Assembly (NCBI GenBank): GCA_003153855.1
Contig: PMBM01000182.1
Span: 46,323 to 56,316, forward strand
From: Propionibacteriaceae bacterium
GTDB lineage: Bacteria > Actinomycetota > Actinomycetes > Propionibacteriales > Propionibacteriaceae
Direction of reading: 5' to 3'
Length of the DNA stretch: 9,994 nt
Part shown: positions 5,215 to 9,994 of the stretch, one piece after another
How the letters are laid out: the number at the start of each line of letters is the position of its first letter
Position numbering within the stretch: position 1 is the first letter of the stretch
Notes under the pieces: generated by a model
Told to the model about the DNA's origin: nothing
Seen by the model: only the letters and a program-made list of their open reading frames with translations
The model's database searches: none
Position numbers and translations under genes: made by a program

Positions 5215-6333
5215 TCAGCTCTTCGTGTAGTGGGCGACCCAGTCGATCTGGATGTCGGAGACGGCCGGGGTGAGTGGGCCGGGAACGCCGTTGTCGACGG
5301 TCTCGTACGCCTTGGCGGAGCCCTTCGGGTCCATGGCGCCGCACTGGAATCCGATCCACATCTTCTTCGTGGTCACGGAGGAGTTCGTGATGGTGCGCCA
5401 CGGCGTGCCGTCGAACGTCCACGAGATGGTGTTCGAGCCGATGATGACCCCGTACGTGTGCCAGCTGTGCATGTCGGCGTTCTGCAGGATGCTCAGGTCT
5501 TGGTAGTTCTGGGTGCCCCAGTGGTAGGTGGCGTCGATCTCCGGTCCGTTGACGCGGCCCTCGGCGAGGTCGAACTCCGGCGGCCAGGTGCCGTCGTCCG
5601 GGTACAGCAGGAACGCGTAGCCGATGCCCTTGGACTGCGGGAACTTGGCCCGCACCTCCCAGCGACCCCCGGAGACGGCCTCGAAGTCACCGCTGCTGAT
5701 CCCGGCGCTGGACCAGGCGCCGCTCTGGTACTGCGTACGGAGGACCAGGCTGCCGTTCGACGTGAACGCGTTCGACTCCTTGTAGAGACCCATGGCTCCC
5801 TGCCCGGGGGCCTGACCGCCGTAGCCGTACGCGACCCACTTCGTCTGGTCGATCGGTACGTTGAAGTTCTCGGTCCAGTCGGCCGTCCAGCCGCTGTACG
5901 TCCCGGTCGCCTTCTGGTTCGACGACATGCCCCGGGTCGTCGAGGTGCCGGTGGCGGTCGCGGTTGCCAGGGCCGTCGCGCTCGCGTCGGCGGCCGAGGC
6001 GGCTTCGGTCGCGCTGGTCGTGCTCGCCGATGCCTGCGTGGCACGGGATGCGGTGGCCGCACGGGATGCGGTCGATGCCGAGGACGAGCTCGTGGCCGTG
6101 CTCGACGGCGCCGAGGGTGTCAACGTCGTAGCGGCGGACGTCGTCGCTGGGGCCGTGGAGGCTGACGGGATGTCCTGCACGGACGCAGCGGAGGTTGCCT
6201 GAGCAGCGGGGTAGCCGGTCGCGGAGACGGACTCGGCAACAGGCGCGGCTGCGGCTTGGACGACGAGAAGACTGAGTCCGGCGACAGCCGTCGACACGAA
6301 TTTCAGGCGTGCAGAACTACGCGAGACTGGCAT
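5215..6333 (-). CDS. Secreted glycoside hydrolase family 16, copy A
   Basis: A 372-residue exported beta-glycanase. An N-terminal signal peptide (MPVSRSSARLKF, hydrophobic core, cleavage likely near VQAAAA, residues 26-30) precedes an Ala/Ser/Thr-rich linker of about 110 residues with a 6-residue tandem repeat. The GH16 catalytic domain runs from about residue 146 to the end. The family active-site signature E-x-D-x-x-E is present as EFDLAE: E253 nucleophile, D255, E258 acid/base, by family convention. Landmarks YGYGGQAPGQG, GGRWEVRAKFP, TYHWG, WHTYGV and a final SDIQIDWVAHY strand frame it. GH16 enzymes cut beta-1,3/1,4-glucans, galactans or bacterial exopolysaccharides; the substrate cannot be read here. 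No carbohydrate-binding module is seen. ATG 6333 has GGGGGG nine bases upstream. It lies 164 nt after its paralogue on the same strand, beside glycosyltransferase and flippase genes, which suggests a role in processing the cell's own polysaccharide. Confidence 0.9.
   Translation of the reverse strand: MPVSRSSARLKFVSTAVAGLSLLVVQAAAAPVAESVSATGYPAAQATSAASVQDIPSASTAPATTSAATTLTPSAPSSTATSSSSASTASRAATASRATQASASTTSATEAASAADASATALATATATGTSTTRGMSSNQKATGTYSGWTADWTENFNVPIDQTKWVAYGYGGQAPGQGAMGLYKESNAFTSNGSLVLRTQYQSGAWSSAGISSGDFEAVSGGRWEVRAKFPQSKGIGYAFLLYPDDGTWPPEFDLAEGRVNGPEIDATYHWGTQNYQDLSILQNADMHSWHTYGVIIGSNTISWTFDGTPWRTITNSSVTTKKMWIGFQCGAMDPKGSAKAYETVDNGVPGPLTPAVSDIQIDWVAHYTKS
5228..5898 (-). repeat. 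Duplicated GH16 catalytic-domain segment, copy A
   Basis: This 671-nt block aligns to 6511-7181 at a constant offset of 1283 nt without net insertion or deletion; the active-site codons 5560-5577 map exactly to 6843-6860. The encoded domains agree at roughly three quarters of positions by my hand alignment (about 58 differences in 223). The sequence outside the block, including linker and signal peptide, does not align. Confidence 0.85.
6041..6072 (-). repeat. Direct repeat in the GH16 copy A linker
   Basis: GCACGGGATGCGGT occurs at 6041-6054 and again at 6059-6072, a period of 18 nt. On the coding strand it gives two in-frame copies of the hexapeptide TASRAA/T. It is a short expansion inside the low-complexity linker. 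Confidence 0.75.
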
Positions 6334-6497
6334 GTCTAGGTTCCCCCCTATAGCCGTCCTGGCATGAAGGACGCTACAGGTGAGGCAGGGTGTGGACAGC
6401 CCCAGATGAGGGGTTCTTCACATAACTGAGAGAAGCCTCAACGACCCTCGTCAAAGTCGTTGTGACAAGGGGCGTTGCAAGGGGCGGGGTTGGTCGG
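6334..6497 (-). promoter_or_regulatory. Spacer between the two GH16 genes, with inverted and direct repeats
   Basis: 164 nt, less G+C-rich than the flanking genes. CAACGAC (6439-6445) and GTCGTTG (6456-6462) form a perfect 7-bp inverted repeat with a 10-nt gap. CAAGGGGCG is repeated at 6466-6474 and 6478-6486. On the minus strand the inverted repeat overlaps TTGACG, a -35-like hexamer, but a matching -10 is not clear. It could end transcription of the upstream GH16 gene or regulate the downstream one. TATAGG (6352-6347, minus) lies too close to the start codon to be a likely -10. Confidence 0.35.
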
Positions 6498-7595
6498 TCA
6501 GGCGGTTGCGTAGTGGGCGACCCAGTCGATCTGAATGTCCGAGACGGCGGGCGTGAGCGGGCCGGGAACGCCGCCGTCGACGGTCTCGTACTGCTTCGCG
6601 GAGCCGTTGGGGTCCATGGCCGCGCACTGGAAGCCGATCCACAGCTTCTTGGTGGTGACCTGGGAGTTGTTGATCGTCACCCACGGCTTGCCGTCGAACG
6701 TGTACGTGATGGTGCTCGTCCCGATGATGACGCCGTACGTGTGCCATCCGCTCATGGTCGTGTTGTTGAGGTACTGGGAGTCAGTGCTGTTGGCACTGCC
6801 CCAGTGATAGGTCGACATCACCTGAGGACCGTTGACGCGGCCCTCCGCCATGTCGATCTCCGGGGGCCACGTGCCGTCGGCCGGGAACAGCAGGAACACG
6901 TAGCCGATGCCCTTGGCGACCGGGAACTTGGCCCGGACCTCCCAGCGGCCGCCGGCCGCGGAGTAGAAGTCGCCGCTGCTCATGCCCGCGCTCGACCAGG
7001 CGCCGTTCTGGTACTGGGTGCGCAGCGTCAGAAGGCCGTTCGACGTGAACGCGTTCGCCTGCTGGTAGAGCCCCATCCCGCCCTGCCCGGGAGCCTGCCC
7101 GCCGTAGCCGTAACGGGCCCACTTGGTCTGGTCGAGAGGGGTGGTGAAGTTGTCCGACCAGTCCACGGCGTAGCCGGAGTACGCGGGCGGCGTCGTGGCG
7201 TTGGCCGGGTTCCCGCCGGAGAGGGTGGTCGACTTCGGCGCGGATGCCTTCGTCGTCTTGGCGGTGGCCATCGCCGAGGTGCCGGCTGCCGCGGTGACCT
7301 TCACTGCGGACGCCGCCGCGGCGGACGCCGACAGGCTGGCCGACCCGGAGGACGCCACGGTCGACGCACTCGGTGTGACGGCGGTGGACGGTGAGTCAGG
7401 AGCGGGTCGCTGTCGGCCCTGCGACATGTCAGCGGAGCCGTCGTACCTGCCGTCGGCGGCGGGAACGGCCAGCTGCGGGCTGACAGTACCCAGCGAACCC
7501 GTACCGCTCACGGCCGAGGAGACGTTGACGAGGAGCAGCAGCCCCATGGTGGCGGCGCTGACCAGCGGCACGCGAATACGTCGTGGACCTGACAT
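6498..7595 (-). CDS. Secreted glycoside hydrolase family 16, copy B
   Basis: A 365-residue exported GH16 beta-glycanase, paralogue of the 5215-6333 product. The signal peptide is MSGPRRIRVPLV followed by a hydrophobic core, with cleavage likely after VSSAVSG. A linker of about 100 residues follows, rich in Ala, Ser and Thr but with more charged and Pro residues in its first half than in copy A. The catalytic domain starts near residue 139; its active-site motif is EIDMAE (E246, D248, E251), closer to the canonical EIDxxE than copy A's EFDLAE. Flanking landmarks YGYGGQAPGQG, GGRWEVRAKFP and SDIQIDWVAHY are identical to copy A. ATG 7595 is set by AAGGGGAAG (7612-7604 on the minus strand), 8 nt upstream. 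It is divergent from a glycosyltransferase gene across 100 nt. Both copies keep all three acidic residues, so both are probably active, perhaps with different substrate preference or expression. Confidence 0.9.
   Translation of the reverse strand: MSGPRRIRVPLVSAATMGLLLLVNVSSAVSGTGSLGTVSPQLAVPAADGRYDGSADMSQGRQRPAPDSPSTAVTPSASTVASSGSASLSASAAAASAVKVTAAAGTSAMATAKTTKASAPKSTTLSGGNPANATTPPAYSGYAVDWSDNFTTPLDQTKWARYGYGGQAPGQGGMGLYQQANAFTSNGLLTLRTQYQNGAWSSAGMSSGDFYSAAGGRWEVRAKFPVAKGIGYVFLLFPADGTWPPEIDMAEGRVNGPQVMSTYHWGSANSTDSQYLNNTTMSGWHTYGVIIGTSTITYTFDGKPWVTINNSQVTTKKLWIGFQCAAMDPNGSAKQYETVDGGVPGPLTPAVSDIQIDWVAHYATA
6511..7181 (-). repeat. Duplicated GH16 catalytic-domain segment, copy B
   Basis: Counterpart of 5228-5898, at a fixed offset of 1283 nt. 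The longest nearly identical stretches lie at the domain's C-terminal end (GVPGPLTPAVSDIQIDWVAHY region) and around the YGYGGQAPGQG motif; the least conserved part is the loop after TYHWG. Confidence 0.85.
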
Positions 7596-7695
7596 GTATT
7601 TGACTTCCCCTTAGGGATTTCTCGGTCGCGGCGATAGATTCATCCTGGGGAATCGGGTCTGCGCTGCTGCCCGGACCCGTCGGTGGGGAGGTTTC
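7596..7695. promoter_or_regulatory. Divergent promoter region between GH16 copy B and the glycosyltransferase
   Basis: This 100-nt region must contain the start signals for both divergent genes. It carries ribosome sites for each: AAGGGGAAG at 7612-7604 for the minus-strand gene and GGGGAGG at 7685-7691 for the plus-strand gene. TAGATT at 7635-7640 fits a plus-strand TANNNT -10 but lacks a good -35. An 18-nt imperfect palindrome sits at 7637-7654. The promoter assignments are not firm. Confidence 0.5.
7637..7654. promoter_or_regulatory. Imperfect palindrome, candidate operator
   Basis: GATTCATCCTGGGGAATC reads as a palindrome with five perfect outer pairs (GATTC/GAATC) and a partly matching core. 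Its place midway between two divergent genes suits a shared regulator. No specific regulator family is recognised. Confidence 0.35.
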
Positions 7696-8541
7696 GTGTC
7701 GCCTGAGGTGTCTGTCTGCATCCCAGCGTATCGCGCGTCTGAGAGTTTGCCGGCAACTCTCAGGTCTGTGATCTCGCAGGATCATTCGTCATTTGAGGTT
7801 GTCGTAATAGACAACGCGTCCGGCGATGGCACCGATCGAGCGGCTCGACGGTTCACGTCGGACCCCCGTGTCCGGTTCACGAGTTTCTCCCAGTACATGG
7901 GACTTGCGGACAACTGGCGACGCGCGATGGACCTTTGCCAAGGGGAGTTCGTCAAGCTCGTCTGCGCCGACGACCTCATCCACCCCACCGCTCTCAGCAA
8001 ACAGGCTGCCGTTCTCAGGAACGACCCCTCGGTCAGCCTCGTGGCCAGCCGTCGCCACCTCATCGACGGCGAGGGTTACGTGCTCGCCAGAGGCACCGGC
8101 CTGCACCAGCTGGTAGGACGCCACAAAGCCGCTGACGTCGCCCGCCAGATCGTCAACTTCGGCATCAACCCCATCGGCGAACCGGGCAGCGTCATGTTCC
8201 GGCGCAGCGACTACGAGGCGGTCGGCGGCTGGGATCCGCACTACGTGTTCAACATGGACATCGACCTGTTCCTCCGGATCCTGGGACGGGGCGACCTGTA
8301 CGGGATGAAGGAGTCGCTCGCGGCCTTCCGGGTGTGGACGAAGTCCTTGTCCAGCCACCACGACGAGGAGCAGTTCCAGGAGAACGTCCGGTTCGTCGAG
8401 CGCGTCCGCGACACGTACAGCATCTCCGCGAGCGACCGGCGCATCGCCGCCCTGACCAGCCTGTCGTGGAAGGCTTGGGACCTGCGCCGCCACGGCTGGG
8501 CCCGTGTTCCTCGCCTGTGGTCCCGCCCGCTCGTTTCCTAG
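7696..8541 (+). CDS. Family 2 glycosyltransferase (GT-A fold)
   Basis: A 281-residue cytosolic or membrane-associated enzyme that transfers a sugar from a nucleotide donor, probably while building a polysaccharide repeat unit. The N-terminal VSVCIPAYRASESL and VVVIDNASGDGT (D39) form the nucleotide-binding half. CADD (D92, D93) occupies the DxD position that holds the divalent metal. GSVMFRRSDYEAVGGWD and NMDIDLFLRI (D188/D190) form the acceptor side, with an acidic pair in the usual catalytic-base region. There is no membrane segment. GTG 7696 is selected by GGGGAGG four bases upstream. The first 120 or so bases are clearly less G+C-rich than the rest (34 of 70 in 7741-7810). The gene converges on the flippase gene and shares the stop tetramer CTAG with it. 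Donor and acceptor sugars cannot be told. Confidence 0.9.
   Translation: MSPEVSVCIPAYRASESLPATLRSVISQDHSSFEVVVIDNASGDGTDRAARRFTSDPRVRFTSFSQYMGLADNWRRAMDLCQGEFVKLVCADDLIHPTALSKQAAVLRNDPSVSLVASRRHLIDGEGYVLARGTGLHQLVGRHKAADVARQIVNFGINPIGEPGSVMFRRSDYEAVGGWDPHYVFNMDIDLFLRILGRGDLYGMKESLAAFRVWTKSLSSHHDEEQFQENVRFVERVRDTYSISASDRRIAALTSLSWKAWDLRRHGWARVPRLWSRPLVS
8538..8541. other. CTAG tetramer carrying the stop codons of two convergent genes
   Basis: TAG at 8539-8541 ends the plus-strand glycosyltransferase, and TAG read on the minus strand from 8540 to 8538 ends the flippase. The palindrome CTAG supplies both, so there is no intergenic space and no room for a terminator outside the coding sequences. 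Confidence 0.9.
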
Positions 8542-9944
8542 CCGCGCTGGAGCCGACGCAGCGACAGCCAGAACGGCACGACGCACACGGCCGCGACACT
8601 GAACCGGACGATGTTCCAGGTGAGGCTCTGGGGCAGCCACACCGACCCCAGCGAGCCGACCACGACGAGGCCGATGAACACCAGCACTCGGGGTCGGGAG
8701 TGCGCCACCCCGTGCCGGCGGGCAACGGCGAAGCGCAGCACGATCGCCTGGGCCAACAGCGCCAGCAGTGTCCCCACCGCGGCGCCATCGATGCCCCAGA
8801 TCGGCAGCAGTCCCACGGTCGCCACGACCTTCACCGCCACCGCCGCGGCTGCTCCCCACGCCAACGGGCTCGACCAGCGGATCGTCACCAGCTGCTGCCC
8901 GCTCGCCACGGACGCGGCGACGGGGAGCGCGCCGAGACCGACGACGGCGACCACGGCCAGGAGGGTGTCGAGTCCGTACGACTCGGGCGCGAACACCCGA
9001 AGCAGAGCGGGTGCGGCGATGGTGATGCCGAACGCTGCCCAGCCGGCCAGCACGTACACGCCGTCGCGCGACGCACCGATCACCTTCCAGCGCTCGTCGG
9101 GATCGACGATGCTCTTGAGCCGCGGCAGCCAGGCCCGGTTCGTGAACGTCAGGAGCAGCGTGACGACGTTGCCCACCGTGAACGCGACCTGGTAGCGGGC
9201 CACCTGGACCGCACCGAGCCAGCGCTGGATGAGGAACCGGTCTCCGGCGGTGAGCACGTACTCGGCGAGGCTCGTCAGTACCAGCGGCATCCCGAGCTGC
9301 AGTGCCCGCTTCACCGAGTCCAGGTCCAGCAGCCCACGCAGGCGCGGCCTCACCCAGAAGAGACCCACGGCCAGAGCCGTACATTGCCCGACGACGCCGC
9401 CGATCGCGTACGTCTCGGCCGTGCGGCCGACGATGAACAGCAGGGCGATCCCGACGAGCTGGCTACCGACGGTCGAGATGAGGCTCACCACCGAGAACCG
9501 CCGGAGCCGGTCCTCGGCCTGCAGGAGCGACAGGACGAGCAGGACGGCGGAACCGGGCAGCGTCCAGCCCAGCGTGAGCAGGAGCAGGTGCTGGCTCGTG
9601 AAGCCGAGCGCCGGTCCCCACCACGAGGAGGTGGCGGCGGCCAGGCCGGTGACCACGATGCTCGCGACCAACCCCGCCGCGACAAGGCCACGTGCTCGCT
9701 GGTCGTCGTCGACGTCCTCGACGCGCTGTACGGCGAGGGCCTGGTCGAGGCCGAACACGATGACGATGAGCAGCAGCTGGTACAGGGCGATGGCGGCGGC
9801 CAGCGACCCGAACGCCGCGACCGGCAGGACGTGGGCGAGCACGGGGGAGACGACCGTCGCCACGACCATCTGCATCGACCAGACGACGACGTAGATCATG
9901 CCGCGGCCGAACAGGTCCCCGCGGCTGCCGCGTTCGCTGCTCAT
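8538..9944 (-). CDS. Wzx-like polysaccharide flippase (MOP superfamily)
   Basis: A 468-residue, very hydrophobic membrane protein with about 12-14 predicted helices, of the polysaccharide transport/oligosaccharide flippase family. Such proteins flip undecaprenyl-linked repeat units across the cytoplasmic membrane for capsule or exopolysaccharide assembly. The N-terminal pattern is typical: a short charged start, then a first helix (IYVVVWSMQMVVATVVSPVLA) leading to LPVAAFGSLAAAIALYQLL. A second-half repeat begins near MPLVLTSLAEYVLTAGDRFLIQ, matching the usual central GDR-like motif of these proteins. ATG 9944 overlaps the stop of the preceding gene as ATGA, and no clear Shine-Dalgarno site precedes it, which points to translational coupling. 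The 3' end overlaps the convergent glycosyltransferase gene by 4 nt. A lipid II flippase (MurJ) is less likely given the context and the sequence motifs. Confidence 0.87.
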   Translation of the reverse strand: MSSERGSRGDLFGRGMIYVVVWSMQMVVATVVSPVLAHVLPVAAFGSLAAAIALYQLLLIVIVFGLDQALAVQRVEDVDDDQRARGLVAAGLVASIVVTGLAAATSSWWGPALGFTSQHLLLLTLGWTLPGSAVLLVLSLLQAEDRLRRFSVVSLISTVGSQLVGIALLFIVGRTAETYAIGGVVGQCTALAVGLFWVRPRLRGLLDLDSVKRALQLGMPLVLTSLAEYVLTAGDRFLIQRWLGAVQVARYQVAFTVGNVVTLLLTFTNRAWLPRLKSIVDPDERWKVIGASRDGVYVLAGWAAFGITIAAPALLRVFAPESYGLDTLLAVVAVVGLGALPVAASVASGQQLVTIRWSSPLAWGAAAAVAVKVVATVGLLPIWGIDGAAVGTLLALLAQAIVLRFAVARRHGVAHSRPRVLVFIGLVVVGSLGSVWLPQSLTWNIVRFSVAAVCVVPFWLSLRRLQRG

Positions 9945-9994
9945 GGGACCCGGAGCTCGGCGTCGATCGCGTCGAGCACGTCGGTGGCCGACTC
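9941..9994 (-). CDS. C-terminal end of an unidentified protein (5' end outside window)
   Basis: On the minus strand a frame open from the window edge encodes ESATDVLDAIDAELRVP and stops with TGA at 9943-9941, overlapping the flippase ATG as ATGA. The overlap and the codon choice make it a likely real gene end, cotranscribed with the flippase and so probably another polysaccharide gene. Seventeen residues are too few to name the product. Confidence 0.55.
   Translation of the reverse strand, partial: ESATDVLDAIDAELRVP

Noticed and set aside
5188..6165. A 325-codon plus-strand open frame opposite GH16 copy A, and the similar 310-codon frame at 6462-7394 opposite copy B
   Set aside because: Their similarity to each other only mirrors the GH16 duplication. 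The genuine GH16 domains with catalytic motifs are on the minus strand.
7789..9384. A 531-codon minus-strand open frame across the glycosyltransferase gene and much of the flippase gene
   Set aside because: It is antisense to a clear GT2 gene and out of frame with a clear flippase gene. Its product is Arg/Gly/Ala/Pro-rich low-complexity sequence, typical of shadow frames in GC-rich DNA.

Overview
The window is GC-rich DNA (about two thirds G+C) with strong G/C preference at third codon positions, long antisense shadow frames and Shine-Dalgarno sites of the GAGGAGG type. It has lipobox lipoproteins and a TANNNT-type promoter placed directly before a GTG start. Together these point to an actinomycete chromosome. 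Frequent CGTAC/GTACG words and the protein resemblances are compatible with Propionibacteriales or a relative, but that placement is inference. No rRNA, tRNA, CRISPR array, insertion sequence or phage gene was recognised.

Layout. (1) 1-396: the 3' end of an NADP-dependent isocitrate dehydrogenase gene, closed by a strong hairpin at 418-452. (2) 527-2158: two tandem, same-strand genes for related secreted lipoproteins of unknown function. (3) 2260-4943: a probable leaderless 12-residue upstream ORF overlapping (ATGA) a CNNM/CorC-HlyC membrane protein gene, followed 48 nt later by a gene for an APH-fold phosphotransferase with Gln at the usual metal-binding Asn position. (4) 4944-5214: a gene-free convergent spacer rich in inverted repeats. 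(5) 5215-7595, minus strand: two tandem, secreted family 16 glycoside hydrolases with near-colinear catalytic domains and unrelated Ala/Ser/Thr linkers. (6) 7696-8541, plus strand: a family 2 glycosyltransferase divergent from the hydrolases. (7) 8538-9994, minus strand: a Wzx-like polysaccharide flippase, translationally coupled to the end of an upstream gene cut by the window edge. The glycosyltransferase and flippase genes converge and share the tetramer CTAG as their stop codons.

How the genes may work together. The right half (5215-9994) looks like the edge of an exopolysaccharide or capsule locus: a glycosyltransferase to build a repeat unit, a flippase to export it, and two exported GH16 glycanases that could trim or release the polymer, as ExoK/ExsH do for succinoglycan in rhizobia. 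This functional link is inferred from gene content and adjacency. The left half is ordinary chromosomal material: central metabolism, lipoproteins, an ion-transport-related membrane protein and a kinase-like enzyme.

The points most worth following up are the duplicated GH16 pair beside polysaccharide genes, the leaderless micro-ORF before the CNNM gene, the Asn-to-Gln change in the phosphotransferase, and the structured spacer at 5060-5128.
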